Shown here one piece after another: positions 28,461 to 36,957 of a stretch of DNA of 64,000 nucleotides. Where the stretch lies: positions 239,058-303,057 of IMG/VR virus record IMGVR_UViG_3300027969_000039; one strand, given 5' to 3'. A program made the translations under genes and the position numbers. Source of the stretch: a virus. Below the pieces are notes generated by a model. The model was not told the DNA's origin and made no database searches. It was given only the letters and a program-made list of their open reading frames with translations. Each line of letters opens with the position of its first letter. Position 1 is the first letter of the stretch.

Positions 28461-30776
28461 ATGATTAATGTTTTAAAACGCAATGGCAAAAAAGAGCCAT
28501 TAATGTTAGAGAAATGGCAAGCACAAGTAGCAAAAGTATGTACAGGAATCGCTGATGTAAGCCCGAGTATGGTTGAGATCAAAAGTCAACTACACTTTTA
28601 CGATGGAATCACTACAAGTCAGATAGATAGTATAACATTACGAGCAATCGTTGATTTGATTGACGTAGAAAGTAACCCTGAAGTTGGACATACGAATTAT
28701 CAGTATGTAGCAGGAAAGCAGCGTATGAGTATGCTGCGTAAGGATGTATATGGTCAATATGAGGTTCCGCACCTCTACGATATTGTGAAAAAGAATGTAG
28801 CTACAGGATTGTATACAAGTGAATTACTAGAATGGTATACTGAGGAAGATTGGAACAAAATGAATGATATTATAGATCATTCTAAAGATGAGACTTATAG
28901 TTATGCCGCTATTGAGCAACTTATCGAAAAGTATCTAGTAAAAAATCGCAGCACTAAGGAAATATATGAAACTCCGCAAATTCGCTACATGGTTGCAGCA
29001 GCTACCGTCTTCCATAGTGAAGAACCAAACACAGCAAGACTCAGATACATCAAAGAATACTACAATGCTGCTAGTGATGGTCTTTTTACATTGGCTACCC
29101 CTGTGCTTGCTGGCCTGGGAACTCCAACTAAGCAATTCAGTAGTTGTGTGCTTATTCGCAGTGACGATGATCTGGACAGTATCTTTGCTTCGGGAGAGAT
29201 GATGGCCAAGTATGCTAGCAAACGTGCTGGCATTGGTCTAGAAATTGGAAGATTGCGTCCGTTAGGCAGTCCCATCCGTGGTGGAGAGATCATGCACACC
29301 GGCATGATACCTTTTCTAAAGAAGTGGTTCGGTGATCTACGTTCATGTAGTCAAGGAGGTATCCGTAATGCTAGTGCTACTGTTTTTTATCCTATTTGGC
29401 ATCATCAGTTTGATGATCTTATTGTTCTCAAGAACAATCAAGGCACAGAAGAAACCCGTGTGCGACACATGGACTATGGTGTGGTTCTATCCGCATTTTT
29501 CTGGAAGAGATTCAAGAACAAAGAGAACATAACATTCTTTGACCCTAACGAAGTACCTGACTTGTATGAAGCATTTTATAAAGATACTAATCTGTTTGAA
29601 GAACTTTACTGCAAATATGAAAAGCAGAAAACCCTGCGTAAGAAAACGATGGCTGCGGAGGAAGTTTTCAAGAGTGGTATTCTCAAGGAACGAACAGACA
29701 CTGGACGTATATATCTAGTGTTCATTGACAATGTGATGAAGCAGGGTCCATTTGATCCCGAGTATCATACAATTTACCAGAGTAACTTATGCTGTGAAAT
29801 ACTTTTACCCACTAGATCCTTTAAGCGTCTTGATGATCCTGATGGTCGCATTGCCCTTTGCACTTTGGGCTCAATCAACTGGGGAGCCTTCAGAAATCCG
29901 GAAGACATGCGTCGGGCTTGCCGTATTCTACATAGGAGTCTTAACAATATATTGGATTACCAGGACTTCTTAAGTATTCAATCTAAACTTAGTAACGATG
30001 AGATACGCCCATTAGGCATTGGTGTAACTAATTTAGCATACTGGCATGCTAAACGCAGTCTTAAGTACGGCGAGAAAGATGCATTGGCTGAAGTCAAAAT
30101 TTGGGCAGAACATCTAGCATTCTATCTAACAGAAGCAAGTGTAGAACTTGCTAAAGAAAGAGGTAAGTGTGAAGGTAGCGACAAGACAAGATATGGTCAA
30201 GGAACATTTCCGTGGGAACTAAGAGCCAAAGGTGTTAATCAACTAACTGACTTTAACCCAGAATTAGATTGGGAAACACTACGCACAAATATGAAAGAAC
30301 ACGGTGTACGTAATGCTACGCAAATGGCTATCGCTCCTGTAGAATCAAGTAGTGTAGTTATTAACAGTACAAATGGTATTGAAATGCCAATGAGTTTGAT
30401 ATCTGTAAAAGAAAGTAAAGCAGGTAGCTTCACTCAAGTAGTTCCAGAATATCACAAATTAAAGAACAAGTATCAGTTGATGTGGGAGCAGAAAGACTGT
30501 GATGGTTACTTAAAGACCGCAGCAGTACTAGCAGCATACATCGACCAGAGCATAAGTACTAACACATTTTATAATCCTGCTCATTTTGAGGGTCGTAAAG
30601 TTCCAACTACATTGATTGCAAAGAATCTGATGCAAGCACATATGTGGGGACTTAAGACTTTCTATTATAGCTTGATTAACAAACAGGGTAGTAAAGCACC
30701 CGATGAGATAGCCCCAACAATGTTGGAACCAATCGACTTTGATAATGAAGAAGATTGTATTGCATGTAAATTATAA
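28461..30776 (+). CDS. nrdA: Ribonucleoside-diphosphate reductase class Ia, alpha subunit
   Basis: It reduces NDPs to dNDPs together with NrdB, feeding phage DNA synthesis in the host cytoplasm. The length (771 aa) is normal for NrdA. Residues 1-90 hold an ATP-cone-like allosteric region (KRNGKKEPL at the start). Key residues seen are C229 in FSSCVL (reducible pair), the active-site segment SNLCCE with thiyl Cys at 444 and Glu 446, the tyrosine pair in KTFYYSL for radical transfer, and the C-terminal redox pair C766/C769 (CIAC) that glutaredoxin would recycle. The glutaredoxin gene lies downstream. The start at 28461 has the RBS taggtg. An unusual lipoprotein gene separates nrdA from nrdB. 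Confidence 0.96.
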   Translation: MINVLKRNGKKEPLMLEKWQAQVAKVCTGIADVSPSMVEIKSQLHFYDGITTSQIDSITLRAIVDLIDVESNPEVGHTNYQYVAGKQRMSMLRKDVYGQYEVPHLYDIVKKNVATGLYTSELLEWYTEEDWNKMNDIIDHSKDETYSYAAIEQLIEKYLVKNRSTKEIYETPQIRYMVAAATVFHSEEPNTARLRYIKEYYNAASDGLFTLATPVLAGLGTPTKQFSSCVLIRSDDDLDSIFASGEMMAKYASKRAGIGLEIGRLRPLGSPIRGGEIMHTGMIPFLKKWFGDLRSCSQGGIRNASATVFYPIWHHQFDDLIVLKNNQGTEETRVRHMDYGVVLSAFFWKRFKNKENITFFDPNEVPDLYEAFYKDTNLFEELYCKYEKQKTLRKKTMAAEEVFKSGILKERTDTGRIYLVFIDNVMKQGPFDPEYHTIYQSNLCCEILLPTRSFKRLDDPDGRIALCTLGSINWGAFRNPEDMRRACRILHRSLNNILDYQDFLSIQSKLSNDEIRPLGIGVTNLAYWHAKRSLKYGEKDALAEVKIWAEHLAFYLTEASVELAKERGKCEGSDKTRYGQGTFPWELRAKGVNQLTDFNPELDWETLRTNMKEHGVRNATQMAIAPVESSSVVINSTNGIEMPMSLISVKESKAGSFTQVVPEYHKLKNKYQLMWEQKDCDGYLKTAAVLAAYIDQSISTNTFYNPAHFEGRKVPTTLIAKNLMQAHMWGLKTFYYSLINKQGSKAPDEIAPTMLEPIDFDNEEDCIACKL

Positions 30777-30785
30777 AGGAAAAAC

Positions 30786-31700
30786 ATGAAAAAATTATTA
30801 GTTATATTAACTGTATTAGTATTAGCAGCTTGTAGTAAAACAACAACTGCTCCTACAGCAACCGTAACAACATTCACCCCTTCTTTTGTAGTAGACTACA
30901 ATGGATGTGGAACTGATCCAGTAATATCAGGTAACTCTGTTACATTCGGTTCAGGAACAAATTGTCAAGCAGGTAGACTTGTATCACAACAAGGATATGT
31001 GAATATCACACAAGTCAAAGCAACGATTGATCTGTCAAAACTATCACAGAACTATGTTAACGCTAGTTTCTACATGGTATCAAACCCAGTACAACCTAGT
31101 GTTCAACCAAAAGGCACTAACTACTGTGATGCAGGTGGTAGCCAGAACCAATGGAACTGCCAAGAGATTGATATCATAGAAACAAATGGTAACAAAATCA
31201 CACAATCTACATTACATCTAGGTACAGGTGGTTCTAGTGCTCCACAACGATATGAGTATTCATTCGCATCTACAGCGAATAACAGTTGTTTCAACTATTC
31301 ATCAATGACTAGTTCACCTACTGCTACTAACGGATTACACAGTATGGTCAATGTCATTGACATGAGCAAACCATTTGATATGGTGACTGATTTCACATAC
31401 GGAACAACTCCTACAATGAAAGTAACATATTCACAGAATGGTAATTTTGTGATAGTATATGATAGTAGTATTGGTACAGGTGCAGAAGGTAGTGGTAGTG
31501 TAGATATGACTTCATTGATAACTAGCATGAAGAATGGTTACTGGTTGAATCTATCATTCTGGCAAGGCTTTAGCCCGACTGGCCCCGGTAGTGCTCCGTG
31601 GTGGAACAACAGTTGTTCATGGGGCGCATTGTGCAATAATACAAGTGGATACTGGAGTATCAGCAACATACAAGTAACTGCTGATAGCGTAATAAAATGA
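30786..31700 (+). CDS. Lipoprotein with GH16-like ExDxxE motif (304 aa)
   Basis: The N-terminus is a textbook lipoprotein signal: two Lys, a hydrophobic stretch, then lipobox LAAC with Cys 16, so the mature protein should be membrane-anchored. The rest is a Ser/Asn-rich beta-type domain containing EIDIIE (E127, D129, E132), the catalytic pattern of GH16 and related concanavalin-A-fold glucanases, followed by STLHLG. Several Cys (41, 60, 114, 125 and later ones) suggest disulphides and export. It may be a polysaccharide hydrolase or lectin displayed by the infected host. It sits between nrdA and nrdB and overlaps nrdB by 4 bases (ATGA). The GH assignment rests on a short motif and overall character, so it is tentative. 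Confidence 0.5.
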   Translation: MKKLLVILTVLVLAACSKTTTAPTATVTTFTPSFVVDYNGCGTDPVISGNSVTFGSGTNCQAGRLVSQQGYVNITQVKATIDLSKLSQNYVNASFYMVSNPVQPSVQPKGTNYCDAGGSQNQWNCQEIDIIETNGNKITQSTLHLGTGGSSAPQRYEYSFASTANNSCFNYSSMTSSPTATNGLHSMVNVIDMSKPFDMVTDFTYGTTPTMKVTYSQNGNFVIVYDSSIGTGAEGSGSVDMTSLITSMKNGYWLNLSFWQGFSPTGPGSAPWWNNSCSWGALCNNTSGYWSISNIQVTADSVIK

Positions 31701-32800
31701 GTCAAGCACAATACGATTTACACACAAAGACAGATTACTTAAATCGTAAGATGTTTCTAGATCCGTTGGGTCCAGTTACTATCCAACGTTTTGAAGAAGT
31801 TAAATATAAGAAGATCGCAGACTTTGATAGTACTGCTAGGGGATTCTTTTGGCAACCAGAAGAAATCAGTTTAACTAAAGATGCCAATGACTTCAAAGAA
31901 GCCAGTGATGCAGTTAAACATATCTTCACTAGTAACTTACTACGACAGACAGCATTGGATAGTTTGCAAGGACGTGGACCAACACAAGTGTTTACCCCTG
32001 TATGTAGCATCCCTGAACTAGAAGCATTGATGTACAACTGGGGCTTCTTTGAGACAAATATTCACAGCAAGAGTTATAGCCATATCATTCGCAATATCTA
32101 TAATGTGCCAAAAGATATATTCAATACTATACACGATACACAAGAGATTGTGGATATGGCTGCAAGTATTGGCAAGTACTATGACAAACTACACGAGTTA
32201 AACTGTTTCAAAGAAATCAGTCCAAAGACAGTAAGTGAAGAAACTCATATTAAAGCAATATGGTTAGCATTGAACGCAAGCTATGCATTAGAAGCATTTA
32301 GATTTATGGTATCATTTGCTACTAGTTTAGCAATGGTAGAGAACAAAATCTTTATTGGTAATGGTAATATTATTGGATTGATTTTACAAGATGAATTACT
32401 ACACAAAGCATGGACTGCATACATCATCAATCAAGTAGTCAAAGAAGATGAAAGATTTGCTAAAGCAAAACAAGAGTGTGAAGGTGAAGTATATCAATTG
32501 TACTTAGATGTAATCCGTGAAGAAAAACAATGGGCAGACTATTTGTTCAACAAAGGACCTGTAATTGGATTGAATGCTAATGTATTGAAAGACTTTGTTG
32601 ATTATACAGCAGTAGGTGCATTGAAAGAGATCGGTATTAAATATCAAGGTAATGCGCCAAAGAGTACGCCTATACCTTGGTTCAACAAACATAGTGATAC
32701 AAGCAAGAAGCAGACCGCACTACAAGAAAACGAATCAACAAATTATGTAATCGGTATTATGAGTGAATCACTTGATTACGACCAATTGCCAAATTTATAA
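31697..32800 (+). CDS. nrdB: Ribonucleoside-diphosphate reductase class Ia, beta subunit
   Basis: It carries the diiron-tyrosyl radical cofactor for NrdA. Length is 367 aa, typical for the family. Ligand-bearing segments seen are D88 in ALDSL, E119 and H123 in FFETNIHSKSYSHI with the radical Tyr 127, the Glu in ALEAFRF, and DELLH near residue 237. Between the Glu and His of the first helix there is one extra residue compared with the usual ExxH of class Ia. The C-terminus ends DYDQLPNL, the acidic tail that docks on NrdA. The start overlaps the preceding lipoprotein gene by 4 bases; glutaredoxin follows after 11 bases. Confidence 0.95.
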   Translation: MSQAQYDLHTKTDYLNRKMFLDPLGPVTIQRFEEVKYKKIADFDSTARGFFWQPEEISLTKDANDFKEASDAVKHIFTSNLLRQTALDSLQGRGPTQVFTPVCSIPELEALMYNWGFFETNIHSKSYSHIIRNIYNVPKDIFNTIHDTQEIVDMAASIGKYYDKLHELNCFKEISPKTVSEETHIKAIWLALNASYALEAFRFMVSFATSLAMVENKIFIGNGNIIGLILQDELLHKAWTAYIINQVVKEDERFAKAKQECEGEVYQLYLDVIREEKQWADYLFNKGPVIGLNANVLKDFVDYTAVGALKEIGIKYQGNAPKSTPIPWFNKHSDTSKKQTALQENESTNYVIGIMSESLDYDQLPNL

Positions 32801-32811
32801 AAGGAAATAAG

Positions 32812-33042
32812 ATGAAAGCCATAGTATGGAGTAAGTACGACTGCCCTTATTGCGACCAAGCAAAAGCCTTACTAAAAAGTAAAGGGATACAGTTTGAAGA
32901 AAAGAAAATTGGTGATGGATACACCAAAGAAGATTTATTAGAAGCAGTACCAACTGCCAGATCAGTTCCGCAGATTTTCCTAGACGGAGAACTTGTGGGT
33001 GGGTTCACAGAACTCAGAAAAAAATTAACAGAAAGCGTATAA
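32812..33042 (+). CDS. Glutaredoxin (76 aa)
   Basis: A small thioredoxin-fold protein with the active site CPYC at residues 11-14, the cis-Pro segment SVPQIF near 56 and the GG(F) motif VGGFTEL at 63-69, all glutaredoxin hallmarks. It should reduce the C-terminal Cys pair of NrdA, as T4 NrdC does for its reductase. It follows nrdB with a good RBS (aaaggaaa), and the next gene overlaps its stop by one base. Confidence 0.9.
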   Translation: MKAIVWSKYDCPYCDQAKALLKSKGIQFEEKKIGDGYTKEDLLEAVPTARSVPQIFLDGELVGGFTELRKKLTESV

Positions 33043-33335
33043 TGGAAATTGGAAAAGTATTTACAATTAAATTGAATTCAGGTGAAGAATTGATTACTAA
33101 GGTAGTTGACATTACTAGAGATAACATCATTATTGAAGAACCAGTGAGCATTGCACCAGGGCAACAAGGTATGCAAATGATACCTAGTATGTTTACTGCA
33201 AATCCTAAGGGTAAATTTACACTAAATAATACTAGTATTAGTCTTTATGCAGAGACAGATGACAATATTAGAATGAAATATTTAGAAGCAACCACTGGAA
33301 TTAAAGTACCGGATAAGAAAATCGTATTAGGATAA
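33042..33335 (+). CDS. Small beta-rich phage protein, possibly Sm-like (97 aa)
   Basis: The N-terminal pattern LNSGEELITKVVDITRDNIIIEEP resembles the strand order of Sm/LSm-like folds seen in uncharacterised T4-like phage proteins; it is followed by a Met-rich turn and a short C-terminal tail ending PDKKIVLG. No Cys, signal or membrane segment was seen. It is translationally coupled to glutaredoxin (TAATG) and lies one base before the PAAR gene. The function is unknown; the Sm-like suggestion is by pattern only. Confidence 0.5.
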   Translation: MEIGKVFTIKLNSGEELITKVVDITRDNIIIEEPVSIAPGQQGMQMIPSMFTANPKGKFTLNNTSISLYAETDDNIRMKYLEATTGIKVPDKKIVLG

Positions 33336-33336
33336 T

Positions 33337-33609
33337 ATGGCAAAAGTAAGCAGATTGGGTGACACAAATCAAGAAGGCGGTAGAATATTACGCGGCGCCA
33401 AGACGGTTTATGTTAATGGAATCCCAATCGGTTTACATGTTAGTAGATTATCGGGGCATGGCGAAGATGAACACAGTGAGAATGTTGCGTATACTACAGA
33501 AGCTAGTCCAACAGTATTCGCTGAAGGTGTTGCTGTACTAAGAGTTGGGTCGGGTAATAGCTGCGGACATCGTATTGTTAAAGGCAGCGAGGATGTGTTT
33601 GTACCATGA
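33337..33609 (+). CDS. PAAR-domain protein, probable tail-spike tip (90 aa)
   Basis: The pattern MAKVSRLGD, then VYVNGIPIGLHVSRLSGHG, a middle with SPTVFAEGVAVLRVGSGNSCGH and the end VKGSEDVFV matches PAAR-repeat proteins. These form a sharp metal-binding cone on the baseplate spike (gp5.4 in T4). His residues in SGHG and CGH could be the metal ligands. It overlaps the following large protein gene by 4 bases (ATGA), so that neighbour is probably also structural. Confidence 0.8.
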   Translation: MAKVSRLGDTNQEGGRILRGAKTVYVNGIPIGLHVSRLSGHGEDEHSENVAYTTEASPTVFAEGVAVLRVGSGNSCGHRIVKGSEDVFVP

Positions 33610-35747
33610 GTGATTCAGGAAAACAAAGTCCTTTGGGCGTTAACGTACTAAGCGGGTTATTGCAAAATACTGGCATAGGAATTAATTCTACCTCTGCTTC
33701 TTATATGGGTTCCAGTACTAGTATTAGCACTTATACCTACGGTACAATAATCTCTAATACTGTACTTAATAACTTAACAAATGCAATAAGACAAGGATGG
33801 GTAAGATATAATGCCGGTGATATATCATTGTCAACCTATACTAATTTATTAGCAATAGGTAGTACAACTATCCCTGCACTAGGCAATAGCCCACCAAGTA
33901 CATACTCGGGTAGTCAAAGTTACAACTTTGCTTACACTGGACAAAATGCTAGCTATGGATATTACAGATTATTCGCTTGGCAAGCATATAACGAATACAA
34001 TTATAATTCTAGTTTACCAAGCTATATAGATTTTTTGGGTTCTTTCCAACAAGCTGGATCATATATAAGCCAATCAAATCAATCTATAATGACTTTACAA
34101 AATTCTCTAGAATTTTTGACAGGCACTTATAGTAATATGAATGACTTGACTACAGCAGATATAACTGGTGTAAGTTTATCAACTACTAATTTTGGTCAAG
34201 ATTTAATTAATTTAGGTAAAGCACTAGACTTAAAAACTATCGCTACATTTGGACTACCTTCTAATCTATTAGCTACTATAAAGAATGTTAATGGGTTAAC
34301 AACATCATTGCGTATAGCATTACTCGCAAGTGGATTGTCAGTATCTGATGTAGATAGAGCAACTAGCAATAATAATGTAACAGCAAATCAACAACAAATG
34401 ATTTATGGTGCATTCTTGATAATAGCAGGTGTTGACTTAGATGAAATATTGATTTCGTTAAATTGCAAGACAACAGGATTGGACACTTTAGCAGATTTAT
34501 TGAACCCAAGTAAAATGTTTCCTAATAGCTATCTGACACTAACGGTTCCGGTATACAATGTAGGACAAACACAATCTACAAACAGCAAGACTTACTATCC
34601 TATATATACTAGTAGTGGAAGTTTGAATTCAGGTTTAACTGCACCAGCTATAAAAGCACAAATAGGGTCAACATCACCGTCTGGTACTGCACAAGTATCA
34701 TATACTGGATATAGTAGTATTAACAATGTACAAGTTATACCACAAGGATTTGGGTCTTATTTACAAGATTTAATACCAGCAGATATAGCAGTTGCAGCGG
34801 GCGCATTCAGTATGTCAATGCAGCAGATAAAAAACATCACTAATGTTCCTATAGAAAAGTTTGCTCAAGTAGCAGCAAACTTAGAAACTACTCAAGGATT
34901 AAATTTAGTCAATGGAACAACTGTTCCAACTGACACAATCAATGCACAGATAGCATTGACTTCAATAGCATTGGGTAGTGGAGCAAGTAATACATATACA
35001 TATAGTGATTTCTTTGGTTCAATGTCTGGATTACCTTATCCATGGGAATTGATGCAAACACTAATACTATCTATTCAAACACCAACATTAGCAACTATAT
35101 ACGCAACTTTATATACTGCTACGCAAGGTGCTACTCTTGGATTAGATGCAGCAGTACAAGCACAAATTGATTTGGCAAATGCTGAGATATCAACAATAAT
35201 GAATTTATCTTCAATTCAAGCAACACAACTTAATAGTTTATATAGTAAAACTGCAACACAATTAAACATAGAACAACGTGCTAGGTATAACGGAATTAGT
35301 ACTGTAGTATACAAGACACCAACTGTATATAGTTTTGTAGATAGTATACCTAATTATGCATTAGATACTCAACCTAATATGGCTGCACAAACATTAGAAG
35401 CTATTAGTAATTTAACTAATGTAACTGGACAAAGTATAGTGGGTATGATGCGTGAGAATAGAAATCAAACTAGATTGAATTTAGTTGGAATTCCATTAGA
35501 TAACAATATACCAGATAATGTTCCATTAAATGCACCAGATGCTGCACCAGCATATCCTGCTGATACAAGTATTATAACAGCACCTGACCCAATAGTAATA
35601 CCCGGAAGTTTAGCAGAACCTGTGAATATCATTCCAATTCCGCTAAATACTATAGACAATTCTTCGGTACTGTTACCTTCAGTACCTTCAATAGCGCAAG
35701 CTATCAATGATGTAATCACATGTAATTGTGATTGCTGGGTTCAATAA
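33606..35747 (+). CDS. Probable phage structural (baseplate/tail) protein (713 aa)
   Basis: A Ser/Thr/Asn/Tyr-rich protein without signal peptide, long helices or enzymatic motifs. Residues 1-150 are rich in YTYG/TYSGSQSYNFAY, the middle contains a Thr-rich beta-like part, and residues of about 500-590 look helical (AQIDLANAEISTIMNL). The C-terminal 80 residues are Pro-rich with NIPDNVPLNAPDAAP and end in a Cys cluster CNCDCW. Coupling to the PAAR gene (4-base overlap) suggests a baseplate or spike-associated virion component. I do not recognise the family with certainty. Confidence 0.5.
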   Translation: MSDSGKQSPLGVNVLSGLLQNTGIGINSTSASYMGSSTSISTYTYGTIISNTVLNNLTNAIRQGWVRYNAGDISLSTYTNLLAIGSTTIPALGNSPPSTYSGSQSYNFAYTGQNASYGYYRLFAWQAYNEYNYNSSLPSYIDFLGSFQQAGSYISQSNQSIMTLQNSLEFLTGTYSNMNDLTTADITGVSLSTTNFGQDLINLGKALDLKTIATFGLPSNLLATIKNVNGLTTSLRIALLASGLSVSDVDRATSNNNVTANQQQMIYGAFLIIAGVDLDEILISLNCKTTGLDTLADLLNPSKMFPNSYLTLTVPVYNVGQTQSTNSKTYYPIYTSSGSLNSGLTAPAIKAQIGSTSPSGTAQVSYTGYSSINNVQVIPQGFGSYLQDLIPADIAVAAGAFSMSMQQIKNITNVPIEKFAQVAANLETTQGLNLVNGTTVPTDTINAQIALTSIALGSGASNTYTYSDFFGSMSGLPYPWELMQTLILSIQTPTLATIYATLYTATQGATLGLDAAVQAQIDLANAEISTIMNLSSIQATQLNSLYSKTATQLNIEQRARYNGISTVVYKTPTVYSFVDSIPNYALDTQPNMAAQTLEAISNLTNVTGQSIVGMMRENRNQTRLNLVGIPLDNNIPDNVPLNAPDAAPAYPADTSIITAPDPIVIPGSLAEPVNIIPIPLNTIDNSSVLLPSVPSIAQAINDVITCNCDCWVQ

Positions 35748-35765
35748 CCAAAACATTTGGTTATT
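35743..35765. terminator. 10-bp hairpin at the gene end, possible terminator
   Basis: The stem aataaccaaa / tttggttatt with loop aca spans the stop codon of the structural protein gene. The stem is A/T-rich and not followed by a run of T, so it may be a weak terminator or an mRNA 3'-end stabiliser. Confidence 0.35.
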
Positions 35766-35789
35766 AATCAAAACTGTAGTATACTACAG
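35757..35789 (+). promoter_or_regulatory. Possible sigma70-type promoter with a 16-bp perfect palindrome
   Basis: TTGGTT (35757-35762), 17 bases, then TATACT (35780-35785) resembles a host sigma70 promoter. The perfect palindrome ctgtagtatactacag (35774-35789) covers the -10 box, as an operator would. The RBS of the hydrolase gene follows at once, so the untranslated leader would be very short. Confidence 0.35.
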
Positions 35790-35801
35790 AAAAGGAAAAT
35801 T

Positions 35802-36344
35802 ATGTTTTTATCATTAAAAAATAAAATAGTATTACTGTCCATGATGTTTTTATCATTCATGGTTATTCCTTTGCCAACACAATCATTGTACAATTTACCA
35901 GAGATTAGTATACCTACTCTGAAGAAAATTGACATGAAACAACTTGCGTGTATGGCAAAAAATATATATTATGAAGCGGGCGCTGAGATAATGCCTGGTC
36001 AAGCCGCTGTCGCCAGAGTAGTAATGAATCGTGTTAATCATGGGTTCGCCGAGACTCCATGCAAAGTAATCTATCAAAAGACTACAATCAATGAAAATGT
36101 TGTATGTCAGTTTAGCTGGGTTTGCGAGGGCAAAGGTGATCCTAACCCTGCAAGCGCAAGATACAAGCAAGCAGAAATGATTGCGTACCAAGTAATGACA
36201 GGCATGTATAAAGATGTTGTTCCAAAGACAACATTGTTCTTTCATTCGATACATGTTGATCCATCGTGGCCATACAAGCAAGTAGCAAAGATAGGTAATC
36301 ACATTTTCTATAGCAAGCAAAGAGTCAAAAAAACTGATGATTGA
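35802..36344 (+). CDS. SleB/CwlJ-type cell-wall hydrolase with N-terminal anchor (180 aa)
   Basis: The start chosen is ATG 35802 (RBS aaaggaaaa); a TTG further upstream in frame has no RBS. Residues 8-27 are hydrophobic after two Lys, giving a signal-anchor or SAR-type export signal. The catalytic domain has the Hydrolase_2 pattern CMAKNIYYEAGAE with the key Glu, GQAAVARVVMNRV, then P...VIYQ and CQFSW. Such enzymes cleave peptidoglycan and serve as endolysins or host-entry enzymes in T4-like phages of aquatic bacteria. The late part contains FFHS and YSKQ, also family-typical. A tight overlap with the next gene (8 bases) suggests co-translation. Confidence 0.85.
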   Translation: MFLSLKNKIVLLSMMFLSFMVIPLPTQSLYNLPEISIPTLKKIDMKQLACMAKNIYYEAGAEIMPGQAAVARVVMNRVNHGFAETPCKVIYQKTTINENVVCQFSWVCEGKGDPNPASARYKQAEMIAYQVMTGMYKDVVPKTTLFFHSIHVDPSWPYKQVAKIGNHIFYSKQRVKKTDD

Positions 36345-36813
36345 TGATAGTAAGCTAGATTGGAATTGGGAAAAGTATCTATCATCAAAAGAAGATGGCA
36401 TACTGATTCCTAAACAAGATAACTTAGAATATGATTTACTTACTACTGAGTGGATCATAGAAAAAGTTAAAAGTGATAAAGTCTATGCCCAACATCTATA
36501 TGCGGCAATGTGCAACAATGACTTTATGCGTAATGATGTATGGCCTATACTAACTGAGAAAAAATGGAGTTGCAGTTGGAGACATGCAGGTGGAGTCATT
36601 TCTGAAATACGCGGTGAAGGTGATTATTTGGATTGGTACTGTAGTGGTATAGTTGATGCGGACGAAGATCAGTGGGGTATTTTAAGTGAAGATTCAAAGA
36701 AAAGACTACTTGAGACTAAAGCGCATGTAGCTGAAAGTGTTGTTACCGATGAAATACGCAAAGATTTGTTTAAATTAAATTGGATTGTAGTAGAAGATAA
36801 ATCGTCCGACTAA
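36337..36813 (+). CDS. Conserved phage protein of unknown function (158 aa)
   Basis: The core QHLYAAMCNNDFMRNDVWPILTEKKWSCSWRHAGG, then EGDYLDWYCSG, is a pattern I recognise from T4-like marine phages, where it is uncharacterised. The end, VVTDEIRKDLFKLNW, is part of the same pattern. Soluble, Trp-rich, no known catalytic motif. The start overlaps the hydrolase gene by 8 bases. Confidence 0.6.
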   Translation: MIDDSKLDWNWEKYLSSKEDGILIPKQDNLEYDLLTTEWIIEKVKSDKVYAQHLYAAMCNNDFMRNDVWPILTEKKWSCSWRHAGGVISEIRGEGDYLDWYCSGIVDADEDQWGILSEDSKKRLLETKAHVAESVVTDEIRKDLFKLNWIVVEDKSSD

Positions 36814-36816
36814 ATA
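36809..36816 (+). promoter_or_regulatory. Weak late-promoter-like octamer (ACTAAATA)
   Basis: A 6/8 match to TATAAATA followed by C, like other sites here, at the stop of the preceding gene and 18 bases before ATG 36835. The same octamer occurs at 61892. Confidence 0.3.
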
Positions 36817-36834
36817 CAACACAGGAGATATATT

Positions 36835-36957
36835 ATGTTAGAAACTTTGTTATATTTATTGTTAGGTGCATTCGTCGGATGGAACTTCCCTCAACCACAA
36901 TTTGCTAAAAACATTCAAGCAAAAGTTTTATCAATGTTTAATAAAGAGGCTAAATAA
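36835..36957 (+). CDS. Small single-pass membrane protein (40 aa)
   Basis: Good RBS (caggaga) 7 bases before ATG 36835. Residues 4-16 (TLLYLLLGAFVGW) are hydrophobic, followed by NFPQPQFAK and a Lys-rich amphipathic tail. The stop overlaps the iscU start by one base (TAATG), so translation is coupled. It is probably an inner-membrane microprotein; the role is unknown. Confidence 0.6.
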   Translation: MLETLLYLLLGAFVGWNFPQPQFAKNIQAKVLSMFNKEAK

